A DNA stretch of 50,684 nt from Hypsibius dujardini (GCA_001579985.1 LRSR01004584.1:1-50684); one strand, 5' to 3'; positions 10,378 through 22,576 are shown, counted from the stretch's first letter. Notes: generated by a model not told the origin, from the sequence alone. Numbers and translations: made by a program.

Positions 10378-12281
10378 TCAGAACGTTAATGCACTCAAAA
10401 TGAGCAAGACAGTCAAGCAGAGCTGCACAGTCGCTGACACCGCTGGAGACCCAGAGTTGATGTCACTCTTGGCCTCGATCCAAGGAATGAAGTGTCCTAC
10501 CCTCGCGAAGACGCCTGGTTTCTGGTATGCTCCACAACTGTAAATAGAACAAAGAAGTCATATTCCATGAGCTTTGCCTGTCATACTGACACACTGGGCC
10601 TAGTCATAGACTGGCTAGTGTTTTTACCCTTCTCCCCAAGAGACGACGCCTTCCAAAGTATAAGCGCCTGCAGCATCCTTGCACACAAGAGGTCCTCCAC
10701 TATCCCCCTTTAATAATATGCACCACAACATTGTGTTTTTCATTCACGTACCCGGTAACATTCAAGAGATCCTAACAAATCACAAAATGCGAGCACTCAA
10801 ACCTGGCAAGCGTCTTTCCCGGCAGTTCCCGCGCAAATCATGTCGTCCGATATCACGCCGTTATAATACTGCGTCGAGTTGCAAGTGCGGCGGTTCACGA
10901 TGTCCACACCAACTTGCATCACAACTGTCGAAGATGCCTTGGAATGTCCGGATAAGGGGACGCTCTTCAGTTTTGCAAGTTGGGGGATCGTCTCGCCCCA
11001 TCCCGCCACCACACAGCTCTGACCAGCAGGAGGGTCAGATCGCGCGGTTGGAAGGCAAACGGGGCTGACTACACTCGTGAAGGAGATCAAACCGTCCACC
11101 TCAAGCAGAGCGATGTCAGCAGGAGAATCGCTCTTGGCCATGTTGTACAGTTCATGGATGATAATTCTGCGAATGGGGTAATCCCTGGCAGTGGCGTCCA
11201 GCCCGGCTCCGTCGCTGTTGCGGTGCTGGCCGACGCGAGCTTTGTAATGCGACGCGTCAGTGTCCAGCCGCTTATGGCATAATTCACCCATGCAGTTATC
11301 CTCTCGACTAGAGGAAAAAACATCGGGAAACATTTTTAGTAACGTCACATCTGACGTAAACGTTGCCGTCACTCACACGAAGCAATGAGCAGCAGAAATT
11401 ATCCATTTTCCACTGATAATGCTGGCACCGCAATCGAAGCGTTTCTCGCCATCGCGATCCATCTGGAGATGTACCAACCAAGGCCAACTTCCCGGGACTG
11501 CTTCTTGGCCGCCTATTTGAATTCGAGTTACGTTCAAGGCATAGATCGCCTCAAGTAGTTACAGGAAATATATTGTTAAGGTAGAAAAAAATAAGGCAAA
11601 AACTGTTAGGCTGGCCTGCCTGACAAAGGGTCGGAACGGTAGCCGATATGCCAATCTGCCTGAATTTTTTTTCATAGAAAGTCAATTAAATATGCACATT
11701 TTAGAAATATAATTTGTCTGCCTTCGAGCTCGGGTCTTGGCGAGAGAAAAAAACCGAAAGGTCCCTTTGGCACTAACCGCTTGACCCAATGGTCGATTGA
11801 TTGATTGCTTGATGTCGTCCCAGTGACAAATTTGATTTCCCATATACGATTTCAGAGGGGGAACCCAGAATGTCTCCGCTTTACGTTTTTTCTCGCCAAA
11901 ACCAGGGCTCGAGAGCAGCTAAAATATATTTCAAAAATGTGCGTATTTAATTGATTATCTGCGAAAGAAAAAATTCAGGCAGATTAGCGTATCGGCTACC
12001 GTTCCAATCCCTTGTGAGTGAACTAACCGATTATGCGACCGTCCGAGCCGAGGACTGTTTTCGGAGTGATGGCTGGCTTCCCGCATTGTTGGACAGTGGC
12101 GGTGCTGAGGACTATGGAGACCAACAACCAATCAATGAGACCAAGGGATCGCTTGCTGAGACTAATTGACTCACATATGCCGCTGATCTCTTCACCGTTT
12201 CACGAACGGTTTGATACTAGCAGTAACTTGTAACTTACGAGCAAGTAATGCGAGCCCAAAAGAACTCAAGAGAATACGCAT
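10378..12281 (-). CDS. Trypsin-like serine protease with GPI-anchor-type tail
   Basis: Six exons: 12281-12239, 12111-12028, 11512-11377, 11307-10803, 10707-10628 and 10537-10378. They total 1008 bases (335 residues) in continuous phase. A signal peptide ([17 protein letters not shown]) is followed by CGKPAIT, a typical propeptide Cys segment. The activation site RIIGG spans the exon 2/3 junction. Catalytic residues are visible: His85 (SAAHC), Asp152 (DIALL) and Ser259 (GDSGGP). Asp253 (KDACQ), six residues before the Ser, predicts trypsin-like cleavage after Arg/Lys. The C-terminus ends in a hydrophobic run ([14 protein letters not shown]) after a small-residue region, as in GPI-anchored proteases, so cell-surface anchoring is likely. 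Exons flank a palindromic element in intron 2. A CACGTG array sits about 0.4 kb upstream. S1 membership is firm; the physiological substrate is unknown. Confidence 0.9.
11625..12014. mobile_element. MITE-like long palindrome, family B
   Basis: Ends GGAACGGTAGCCGATATG and its near-complement CGTATCGGCTACCGTTCC face each other across about 390 bp, and internal segments also pair (CACATTTTAGAAATA with TATTTCAAAAATGTG). It fills most of protease intron 2. Confidence 0.85.
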
Positions 12282-12656
12282 GGTAGTCTTCTGTGGATGG
12301 AAAGGCTGGTGCAAAGCCAGAGGCAATAATGTTACGCTTTGAGAGGAAGTTCAGAATTCCACAATATTAAGTCAGACTAATATGTGGTAGTGACAATGAT
12401 GCTGCTTCCGGAACGAGAGCTTTGTTTGGGCAGACAAGTCTTATCTTCCCTAAAGACACCATTACTTGCTTCACTTGGTACTTGGTTCACAGTACAGCGA
12501 TAAGAATATGGGTGACGCATCACGCTGCATTTGACATATATGGCATTTTATTCGGACCTGTGTGGCTCGCTAAATGACCTCATCGGACCTGGATTGTCGG
12601 GCCGGGGTTAGTCCGAACTAAATTCTTGTCGTGGGTCCCAAAACACTCAACACCAT

Positions 12657-12758
12657 AACAGACACGTGACAATGAATATTCCACAACAGACACGTGACAA
12701 TGAATACTCCACAACAGACACGTGACAATGGATATTCTACAACAGACACGTGACAATA
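12657..12758. repeat. 28-bp tandem repeat carrying four CACGTG E-boxes
   Basis: Unit contains AACAGACACGTGACAATG. Perfect CACGTG palindromes sit at 12663, 12691, 12719 and 12747, exactly 28 bases apart. The array lies 376-477 bases upstream of the protease start codon. CACGTG is the canonical site for bHLH-type factors; regulation of the protease is inference from position. Confidence 0.9.
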
Positions 12759-13209
12759 CATTGCGACCACTTTCGTCATATCTTCTGGTGCTCATTTCCC
12801 CACGCTGGTCTCAGGGACCCCATGACTCAAAGATATGGTCGGAGCACTATGCAAATGTACAATGATATTTAATGGACTGCAATATTGTTCGTAGTAGCCT
12901 ATAAATCCATACATCCATGCTCTATAGTCTTCATGTCAAGGGCATTCCAGGCAGCACAGGGCTTAAATGAAAGCATCTAAATGACACTTACCCGGAATCT
13001 AATCACCCAGCCCAGCAGGCAGCCTAGCTAGTACTCTAGCACACACACACACACACTTACACCAACCAAAAGGCAACTTAACGCATTCGGCAAAACCTCA
13101 TTCTTCCAATTTCAACGAAAATGTAATGGGTCCCCCATTTCTTCGTGCTATTTAAACCGGATAATCGGATGACTCGGAAGACGCGTGCGCGGAGCCATGT
13201 CCCCAAGGT
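12759..13209. other. Intergenic, no gene seen
   Basis: Holds a short CA tract near 13040-13058 and AT-rich sequence; it is the 3' flank of the minus-strand gene ending at 13210. Confidence 0.5.
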
Positions 13210-15769
13210 CTAATAATAACCGCTATGCTGTTGGCTTGATGGTCCGTAACCGTAGTTGGGTCGACCGCCGCTGCCGTTGCCGCCGCCGGCATTGCTCCTA
13301 AGGCCATGGGAGGGTGAGACGGGAGGAGGAAGGGGATGGTTCGGGGAGCGAGCCCGGTTGTTATACCGGCTGCTGCTGCTCCGGTCCCCGTTGAAAGGCT
13401 GCTCTTTCTGGTGGTCGGCTGACTGGCGCGGCGACAATGACAACGAAGTTATCTGACTGGAATACTGATTGTAGTCTTTGACGTTTTGACCCCCGAAATG
13501 CAGCTGCATGGTGGGATTGGTGCTTTGATGAGGCGACGGACTGTGGTGGGAATCGATCATGTGGTTGTTGTAGATGTTATGGTTGCGCTGCTGCTGCTGG
13601 TTGTTGATGGGTACGCTGCTGCTGTTAGGGCTGATGTATTCACTGGGGTTCCTCATGACGTCCAAGTGCAGGCTGGCACGACGGTGCACCGGACGTCGAT
13701 AGCCGTCCGCCATTTCCGGCTTATTTATGTTCATCTAACACAAAACAGCGTAACTACATTAGGGTATTGAGTCTTTTGAGGAGGTTCAATCCGATCCGGC
13801 TGTACAAAGTCACTTTTCCCTAAAAAAATCATACTATTCAAAAATTGCATATACATACAATATTCCACAAATTGCATATTACAGATAAAATTGCAATAGC
13901 ACAACCGTGTCATCAGCAGTCCAAACCAGGCGTGGCAGATATTGGAGAAAAAGACGCTTGGGCACTGTAAAACTTTCCATTATCATCATAAAAACATATT
14001 ATTTATTATTATTTAAAAATATTATTTTATGCATATCTGAAAACAAAGTTGACCGATAGAGCAGACCCAAATTTTCCTGGTACCCTACAATAAACCCTTC
14101 AGATGACCTTTCGCGGGCCCAGCTTATAGCAGGAAGATCTTCCGCATGTGTAACCTCAAAAACTGGAATAAAATCTTCCTTCATCTTTCCTTAAATAATA
14201 TTCTACCTTACTGTACGTTTTTCAGAATAATTTTTTTTTGGATTATTACAATAATCGAACCAACGGGTATTTTGCCCGTTTATTATCAGTGGCAATTGAC
14301 GCTAAGCGCGCGTGCCGCGTTCCGCGTGCCGCGTTCGGCGCACTTTGTGGGACATTTTTAACAATGCTTGCCGTGACACTCGGCGTATTTAATTTTTGGA
14401 CCTGCTCTTGATCCATCCACCCCCCCCTCCCGTAAAAGCCGTCTCGCGGAACGCACTAAGCGCGTGAGTCTTCAATTAATTTTTCACGACAAGCCCGCAA
14501 ATTGAGATGGATCAAGCCGACGATCATCCTACCCGATTCTACACCCACGCAACACTTTTAAATACACCATGACACCAGCACACTCACCCGGGACCGGGGA
14601 CTCGGTGGCGGGATCTGCCTGTCATCCGTTGGACTTGATCCAGAGTAATGGCTCGATGATTTCGAGCCGCACCGCTGCTGCTGAGCTGGTCGAGGTGGTG
14701 CTCGTTGACGCATACCCGTCCAACCACCGCCATCTAGCTCTATCAAGCATTACATTTACTTCCGGCAGCCACAAAAAAAGCCGAATTGTCCCATTTCGAA
14801 TGAGCTTGCGATTTTTACGAGGGTCCCTTCCCGTCAGCAGTTATTACCGTCATCTGTGCTGGTATTATGGTCGTCGTCATCGTCGTCGTCATCCTCCGTA
14901 AATTGTGTCGGAAGCGGGGAGGGCTGTAGCCGGTCGCGACTATTTACGAGTAGAATAAAAGGGCACGCTTTGAAAATTAGACTCGATTGTTCGGCTGGGT
15001 TTAAGTGCTGTGATGCGGCACGACGTACTGCGGTGAAGGACGTCGAAGGTGGCGAAGAATGCTGTAAGAGCTCGCGCTGGTGCGGACGTCTTCTTGGCTG
15101 CGGGACGACTGGGTTTGGAGGGGTTCCGACAGAAGGTAGCGATTGTCCGGCTTGGAGAACCGCCTGAAAAGTCAACCATAAAAAGGAGTAGTTAGATTAG
15201 AGCTTTATTCCAACGCTTAATTACTTAGTAGTACCATCGAGATCGTGCGTGAACAGTGCCTGACAGAATGAGTGACCGGTTCGAGTGTCCAGGAAGGTGC
15301 ATTTTAATAACTGATAGAGGAAACGGAACGAACAGTCTGAGAGTGCAACGTCAGCTCACACTCAGATTTCAGACTCTTTAAATCTAGAGCACAAGAACCC
15401 AAACGTAGACCCTACCCAAATGCATGCACAGGAAGACATTGTCCTACTACTGGAAGTACTGGATCACTCTCAATTACTTAATCGACCTAATCTCGACACA
15501 CGAGGAAGTGCGCTGTATTGTGCGGTACGAACATAAGATCAAGTTGTGCTGAATGCTTAATGAGACGGTCTGAGCAAACTTCTCGTACCTGCCACTGTTG
15601 GGCAAACAGCGTCTGCCGGAAGGACTCGTGCCGGCTGAAGAGACTTTTCTTTCATAATATCCTGAATTCTGCTCGGGCAAGTGCAACTGCGAGGATCCCG
15701 AGATGTAGGACGCTTGCCGCTGGGAATTCATTCCGCCACCAGGCGCACAGTGCGGTGCAGTATAAAGGC
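13210..15769 (-). CDS. Unrecognised disordered protein, 3' exons only (partial model)
   Basis: Candidate exons on the minus strand are 15769-15589, one starting at 15163, one ending at 14589 and a terminal one 13734-13210. The 15589/15163 junction keeps phase (donor CAG|GTACGAG, acceptor TTTTCAG), and the 14589/13734 junction is phase 0 with a GTGAGT donor. The middle linkage is unresolved because the 15163 exon meets TAA near 15000 unless a GTACGT donor just before it is used. The protein is rich in Ser, Gln, Asn, Pro, Gly and Tyr, with Arg-rich patches (MADGYRRPVHRRASLHL) and a Gly/Tyr-rich end (YGYGPSSQQHSGYY). No folded domain is recognised. It resembles a disordered cytoplasmic tail or an RNA-binding low-complexity region. 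The 5' exons were not found; function is unknown. Confidence 0.45.
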
Positions 15770-15910
15770 CTGCAAAAAAGACCACCGTGCAGTCAATTCC
15801 GAGTCAAACGATAATGGCAAACCAGCCCATTTGCAGAAGATCTGCACACGGCTGAAATATCCCACTCTCTACCTTATATCATAGTATGCCCAGTTAATCA
15901 CAGTAATCTT

Positions 15911-16012
15911 CATATGACGCGGCAATTTTGTCCGGACTGAGTTCGAGCCACCTGATTTCGCTGGCGCCGTGGCTCGAACTCGGTGCGGAAAAAATAGCCG
16001 CCACATGTGTGC
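15911..16012. mobile_element. Hairpin MITE-like element, family C copy 1
   Basis: Arms GAGTTCGAGCCAC and GTGGCTCGAACTC flank a 17-base core (CTGATTTCGCTGGCGCC). The outer parts (CAATTTTGTCCG / CGGAAAAAATAG) also pair. A second copy in the opposite orientation lies at 35441-35540. Confidence 0.85.
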
Positions 16013-17934
16013 ATAATCACACGTGCAAAAAAAGGGTTTGCTTGGTCGGTCAGGATTGCGTAGTATTTACAAAGCGCGGAGGAAAAACTCGGCAAAAAGT
16101 CGATAGTAATTGAAAAGTAAAAAGAGCGTTATTGACGCGACGGGAGACGTTGATGGGATAAGACTGTTGTGTAGATCGCCGCTCGACTATCAACACAACA
16201 TCTCTCCCACCCAAACTCCTTGTTTTGACAACGACTAAGCCAAACATTCATCTCGTGACTTTACAAGCGGTCTCCTACTCCCTGACAAAGCCTAATCGCT
16301 TGCCCTGGAGACCTCCAGGTTGCCGCTGGAAACGAACGTTGCCTGTACGTGCAGTACGAAATACCTTTGACACCAATTTTTTTATAAACTCCGCTGATAT
16401 GAAAGACCACAGAATGTAAACAACCTGCAGCAAGCAAGAAGTCGATAACTAATCGGAATGAATTTCACAGCCAGGCACACAACATGTGGATTCAACGGAG
16501 CATCCATCCCCGCAATATCGTTAAAAGCGGCGGCAACGCAACGATTACAATATCACGTCGACGCACTTGGACTAATTCAATTTGACACGCGCCATTCAAT
16601 GAAGAGCTCGTTCCACTTACAGTACAATGATCATAAATCTACGGAGAATCAATTGGTAGACTGCCCTTCGCAAGTTGGGCGCGCGCGAGGGACCAGCGAC
16701 GGGGATGGCGAGAGATGGCGAAATTAACAAGGACCGGGACTGTGCGTGGTCACGCACCGCCATATACATTTACATCCGTGCGTACCAGATGATCCCCTCT
16801 TCAGCGAGCTCTCCATCAAAAACGAACTCTCAACCACCCACAGAACTCCGGCGGCGGGCGGGCGGGACAGGAGGAGGAGGAGGGATGGGATGGGATGAGA
16901 TGGGAGGAGGAATGCGAGGAGGGATGGGAGTATTTAGAAATCACTCATCACTCCGAATTCGAGTGCGCGCTCGGCGGGATATCACTTTGCTGTGCGCGGG
17001 GGTTGCATTTAATTCAAGAGAGCCGTGCACCGCGCGCAGCACAAGGCACCGTACGACGGACAAATGCGGACCCTGCCGTACGATTAATAGCCGCCAATTT
17101 CTCCCCCGGAAAAGTGCCCATCTTTCCGGGCGTTACTCTCTGTCTCTCCCTGTGCAGTAATGGTGCGGCAACCCCTTCGGGTTCTATAGTTCTACGTCAC
17201 TGCGCCTGCGACTGCGTGTCCCATGCGGTGCGCTATTGCTGGTGCCCGTCTGCTGCGCCTTAAACACTCCGGAAATGCGACTGGACATTTGCATTCATGG
17301 GATGATCGATCGTTGTTGCGGTAATACACGGCACACACACAGAACAGACAGCCGCAGGGGGCGTCGTCGCTGTCTCAGCCGTACATTCTGTGTCTGTGTG
17401 TGGTTGAGTTAGTTGCGTTTCGGGGGAGCAAATTGTAACCGGAACCGCAGCTTGATTACACACGCGGAACTTCCCTGTCAATATATATTGGGGGCGGGGC
17501 GGGGCTTCTTTTGGAAGGGGGTTGGAGTTGTTCGATAGCCTTATAGATAATATATCAATGAGTTATTTTTAGATAAGTGGAATCAAAATGTGGAACCATC
17601 AAAATTCACATCGCCTGAATACTTGACTCGGCAGAAAGAATATTTTGTGGCTCACACAAGAGTTGCCAATAATATGTACGTGAAGCATTTGAGGTAGTAC
17701 GCTAACTAAAACTACTGTTATTTATTTATTTTAGTGATGTTTAGTAAAATTGGTCGGTATCAAGCTATTCTATAGCGTAAGTGTAATTGTTGGAGCGATA
17801 GGACGCCAATGCCTTAACGTCAACGCAAAGTGATCTTGTTTAATTGACGCAGCACATCATGTCAAATACTTTTTTACATCCGCACAATCCATTACTTTTT
17901 GCATTCTCATTGTGAAAAACATGTTACTGTATTT

Positions 17935-18334
17935 CCTCGATAGATAGCGACAGCGCACGAGCTGTGTGACGTTAAATTGCTCCCTCCCCCCCTACTCGTT
18001 AGCGTGTGCCCTGCCTGTACCTCACTCGCATGCCATACAGCCGTACACCTTTGGACAGAAAATTTGGGACGCTCGATTGGTCAAAAGGCAAATTTTCACC
18101 GCAAGGCTGAAGGCTATACAAAAAAGTGCTTTGACTTGAGGCGGAAATAGTTGGCCACAAGATAACACTGCGCAACACAGATTACACATGTGGTCTTGTA
18201 GCCAAGTATTTCCGCTTCAAATCAAGGCAGCCTGCAGCCTTGTGGTAGCGAATTGCCTGTTGACAAATCGAGCGTGTAGTACAGCGGGCAACCATTACGT
18301 CACGTGACCCGTGCGCTGTCGCTATCTGTCGAGG
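17935..18334. mobile_element. MITE-like 400-bp palindrome, family D
   Basis: Outer ends CTCGATAGATAGCGACAGCG and CGCTGTCGCTATCTGTCGAG pair, and several internal blocks pair as well (ACGCTCGATT with AATCGAGCGT; CTTGAGGCGGAAATA with TATTTCCGCTTCAAAT). No protein is encoded. Confidence 0.87.
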
Positions 18335-19132
18335 GACATTACAGTGCTCGCCACTGGTCATAATGAAATTTCATGCTTTACAATACAGCTCTATATTGAT
18401 GAAAGTGGACTGGCTATTTCAGAATAAGGAATCCTCAAGTCTATAATAATGTTTCCAGTACGGATGTGGTATGACCTACACATACAGAATAAATATCCTC
18501 ACAAATCAACCAACGACGTCCAGACGCTCGGAGTAGAAACAGCATATGCCCAGCTATTAGTAGTCCGAGGAGAAAACTCGAACAAATGTTTGCTCCGCTA
18601 CTACATCAAACCCATGGCAGGTTACAATAATAGTATCTCAAAACCAAGGATGCATTTATTTGCTTTGTCAGAGTATACAAAATCCTATACAAATCATCGA
18701 TATGTCCTTGTCCCGAGTTGCGTCACTTCCAACGCATGGGACACTGGGTCTGGGAACCGTGAAAAGAGCGGCCAGCTGGAGGGATGAGCACACAAAGGCA
18801 ATTTGTCACACGCCGGAGTTCTTCTTTTTGCCGGAGTAGGACGGGACAAAATCAGCTTGGGGAGTTTGGTGCATAGTTAAGACCTTTGTGTGCATGCCTC
18901 TGACGGACTGTGAGAGATCGGCTTGGGGGCGACTGGTTCACGAACGGATGAGACGGGACTGTTAATACGTCGGGGAACGCAGGGGGGTATCCCCTTCGGT
19001 TTTTTGTCAACACGAGCTCAATTGTGGTGACCGCTAAATTCCTCGGATTTCCGCCTGACGCAGTCTTTGCGACTTCTCCCCGTTGGGCTTTAATGTTATT
19101 TCCCTCTTCATGTTTCGCCCCCCTCCCCCCTC

Positions 19133-19310
19133 TTCCACACACACACACACACACACACTGTGTGAGTCTCCCCCTTCCACATACACACACACACACACAG
19201 CGCTAGTCTCCCCCTTCCACACACTGCGCTAGTCTCCCCCTTCCAGACACACACACACACACACACACTGAGTGAGTCTCCCCTTCCACGTACACACACT
19301 GCGCGAGACT
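19133..19310. repeat. CA microsatellite cluster with CCCCCTTCCA spacers
   Basis: Several ACACAC runs of 8-20 bases are separated by recurring CTAGTCTCCCCCTTCCA-like spacers, which points to expansion of a compound unit and not a plain dinucleotide run. Confidence 0.9.
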
Positions 19311-19691
19311 CTTGTCAACCCGATTGAGCAAGTGATGGGGGGCACTTGTTAATCGATCCGCTGTATTGGGTTGCGGTTGGTAACTTTTTACGCACACATT
19401 GCTGATCCGATTTAGCCGCCCCGACTTGTAATTGTTGCGCATGTTTAAGGGGAAATGCAGGCAGCTCATGAGTCGGCTCTCCGGCGGCAGCTTCCCGCCA
19501 TTATTACTAACCAACTGCAAATGATATTCAATGAACCAACAATAATAATAACACACAACTCTGAGCAATGAACAAAGATTCCGCGCCAAAAAAAACCTTC
19601 AAATCAACAAACATCTCTCGTTCATTCTAACCACACATACGGGCAGAGGAATTAGAATTGTTCATCAACCGTCATTACCATCTCTGACCCA

Positions 19692-22576
19692 TCACCATCC
19701 AAAATGCCAGTTATCCGTGAACGGATAGGGCGGCGAGTTATCCGTGAACGGATAGGGCGGTTGATCCACAAAGGAGTCCAGATTCCTCTCGGCTGAAATG
19801 ATGACGGCCAGGATTCGCAGGAGAGAGGCTGGCATGCTTTGATAGTCCGCTGTGCTCAAATCTGCTAGAAACCTGCCGAGTTCTAGACGTCCACTTGTTC
19901 CGTTACATTCGAATTCCAACAGGCTGTAAAAACACAGAAAAAGAACCGCTTCAACGCTGAATGAAATTAAACACACGTCCCGCCTATCCGCGAGTTGCTA
20001 CGGTGCTCGTCGGCCTGTTGATCTCTGTGCTTGCATGTTCGTCCAGTTTTTTTTGCACTGTATTTTCGCGTTAGACAGGGACAGTGGTACTGGAATGGAA
20101 CGTGTTCACAGCTGTGTGCACCGTACACACAGCACAAGCGCCGCGTGGCCGATTAAACGTTCCACAGCTCGTACGCTGTCCCTGTCTAACGCGAAAATAC
20201 AGTAGTTGTCTGTAGCGTCTTCCTTTATGGTTGTCTCGTGTCCCATTAAGTGTCTATCTGTCTGTCTATCTTCAATTCTCCCAATCGTTTCGGTTTTTGC
20301 ACATCTGTCTGTCTCATTGATCGCGTATCTGACCATACCGTAGGATTTTTACGGTACTTGTAGAGGCAATAAATTTGCGTAGCTTCTCCGGCAACAGAGG
20401 CGCATACCGTGCCACCCAGCACCGCTGACTGTCTTCATACGGCCAAACAAACTGATCCAGGCTCACTTCGCAAGCCTCAGTTCCGCTGGACCAATCGATC
20501 TCCAGAAGGGGAATACGCAGGTAGAACTGCAAGTGACGGTCATCCGGACTAAATTCATTGGGAAGAAGACGATGGTGCACTCGAAAAGCAATTCCAGACT
20601 CCAGCAGAATCACCGACTCAATCAGCGGGAATCCTGGCGGTGCGACTATGCTCTTCATCGTCAGCGGTTTTCCTTCGGCCCACAGTGCTCTGTTAGCCCA
20701 TTCTCGCCCGTGGCATCCCCCGGTGTAACTCCACCTAGGGATCAGATCACAAAAACTAACAATTAGTCCACTACTTGCAGTAGTCTTTAAGCTAATTAAA
20801 CATTAATTATTAAGATTTTTTTCCCTTTTTCGTTTAATTTCTCAAAGTCTAGCTTTTCTTAATCAACTAAAATCTAAAGTCAGGAAATTAAGTATTAATT
20901 TTTTTTATTTTAATTAAGTTCAGCCATCCCGGGTTCCACACCTCCACATGACGATGCTGCGCACATTCGGGCAGTGCATGCCGATGATGTGGAATCGTCG
21001 CGCTGCAGCCTCCCAGCTTTCACGGGCGTTGTCGTGGCCGTAGTTGTCCCCACGGTAAATGATGACGCGCACATGGCCGCCCATCAGACCCTGCCGACGG
21101 TAGTCCTGCAGATTGGTCGCGCGTAAGTTCCGATCAGCGCAAGTTTCAGCGTAAATGCACCCGCGCAGTGACGGCCACAACACATGGCAGCTGTCGTCCA
21201 CCATAACCACTTCGTTGACCTCTTCTAAGCTGACGAGGTGCTTCCAGTACTTGGAGACCCTGCAACAACGTGGTCAATGATAGACGCCGCATAGGAGAGC
21301 CAGTCGTCACACACAATACTGGTTGGCCCGGTGACTCCACCTAGTTGGAATAATACAACTCATAGCTCTGCACACTGACGTGGGACATGGAGACCGAAAA
21401 ATGAATGGCTAATTACTTAATTATTATTTAATGAATGCGGACAATCCTTCTATGTGAATCACAGAGCGGAAAAGATCATCACATACACGCTTGCTTTGTT
21501 AAGTTTGACAATTTTGAGCCCGCCAAGTTCGGCCAGAATCTGGCCGTTCTTTTCAAGGATATTTATTTCTGAATCTTATTACACAAAAAATTGCTTAATG
21601 CATCTTCTTTGCATATCAAAGGACTCTAATAAACAATTTGTCTTCGCTTCTTCACAGGATCATTAGTTTTTTTAATTATTTGCCGCCCAGCAACCAGTTA
21701 GTTGTCCCATATAAATTTTGGAATTACTAAATGTGAAGACTCTCCCGTTCACTTTCGGCATTTGACCAAAAGAAGCAGGCTCTTATTTCTACTTATACTT
21801 TGACACTACTTTTGCTTGCTGTGGTACTGTAAAGTCCCGACCCATCCGTGGTACTTTTTGGACCCCACAGTAAATCAAACCCGGTGGTGTGAACTGCTTA
21901 CGCAATCAATCAAAACGGTCGCTTTTTACTGTGTGATGACGTAGGCACCACGGATGGGTCGGGACTTTACAGTACGTATTATGTAATATGAAATATGGGC
22001 AGTCGAATAAATGTTATGTGAACTGGTCAACTTACCCAGTCAATTAAATGCAAATCACGTCTTTAATATTAGCAATAGCGATTTTTTGTCACTGAATGTT
22101 TTTTCAAATTTAGAAAACACTTTGAATTAAAATACCACTGCAAGGCATTAGCTAAATTTGCGAAATAAATCAAATTGATTCGCTCAAATTCAATGTCGCG
22201 TGGTGGCGTTAGTCAGTACGTACTGTCGGAGCTTGCAACGAGTTGGTAGGTCGCAGTACCGAAAAACGTCCTTCACGTCTTCCCGCGGTACCCATGTGAT
22301 GTCCTCCGGCACTACATGCGCCTTCTCCTTATTCTCAACCTCGATGCGGGTCCAACAACCCCAGACGATAACTTCATGCGATTTCGCCTGCTCGTCAGTC
22401 GTCTGCTCGTCGTCGTCTGCAGTCGTCTGCTGGACAAAAGCGAATGAAGCAAGTTTATCCTTCTCTTCGGTCAGAGCGGTTGCTGAATCGAGGCCCGTAC
22501 CTTCCCATTCCGGCGATTGCCACTCTCCGGAACGCTTGAGCCGTTTGGTCAGCGACATTTCCATGGCGTCCATCAT
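19692..22576 (-). CDS. F-box-like protein
   Basis: Four exons, 22576-22224, 21259-20942, 20734-20339 and 19923-19692, total 1299 bases (432 residues) in continuous phase. An acidic, Gln/Thr-rich N-terminus (to about residue 65) precedes the segment VPREDVKDVFRYCDLPTRC, and KLRQVSKYWKHLV follows directly across the first splice junction. Together these fit an F-box: a Leu/Val-rich helix, an ...YCDLPTRCKLRQVSKYW core and a following hydrophobic turn. F-box proteins recruit substrates to SCF ubiquitin ligases through Skp1. The C-terminal 300 residues are unrecognised; HCPNVRSIVMWRW hints at a repeat-type substrate domain, but no clear LRR or WD pattern is seen. The extreme C-terminus contains a duplicated PPYPFTDN. 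Introns 1 and 3 carry palindromic elements. The gene structure is firm; the F-box call is moderate. Confidence 0.75.
20057..20203. mobile_element. MITE-like element, family E copy 1
   Basis: ACTGTATTTTCGCGTTAGAC pairs with GTCTAACGCGAAAATACAGT across about 147 bp, in F-box intron 3. Copy 2 is at 24916-25064 and is nearly identical, suggesting recent activity. Confidence 0.92.
21825..21974. mobile_element. MITE-like element, family F
   Basis: Near-perfect ends TACTGTAAAGTCCCGACCCA and TGGGTCGGGACTTTACAGTA about 150 bp apart, in F-box intron 1. Termini share TACTGTA with families E and M. Confidence 0.92.

Larger units (their letters stand above)
15770..19691. other. Gene-poor 3.9-kb region
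   Basis: No convincing exon is seen on either strand; it could be intron or 5' flank of the 13210-15769 gene. It contains a hairpin element (15911-16012), a purine/G-rich stretch (about 16850-16930), a GC-box-like GGGGGCGGGGCGGGG near 17490, a long palindrome (17935-18334) and CA microsatellites (about 19133-19310). A 112-codon frame at 18449-18787 has no family features. Confidence 0.45.

Noticed and set aside
16675-17160. 161-codon plus-strand frame
   Set aside because: Runs through a G/purine-rich low-complexity tract; composition explains it.
18449-18787. 112-codon plus-strand frame
   Set aside because: No motif, promoter or splice context recognised in a repeat-rich area.
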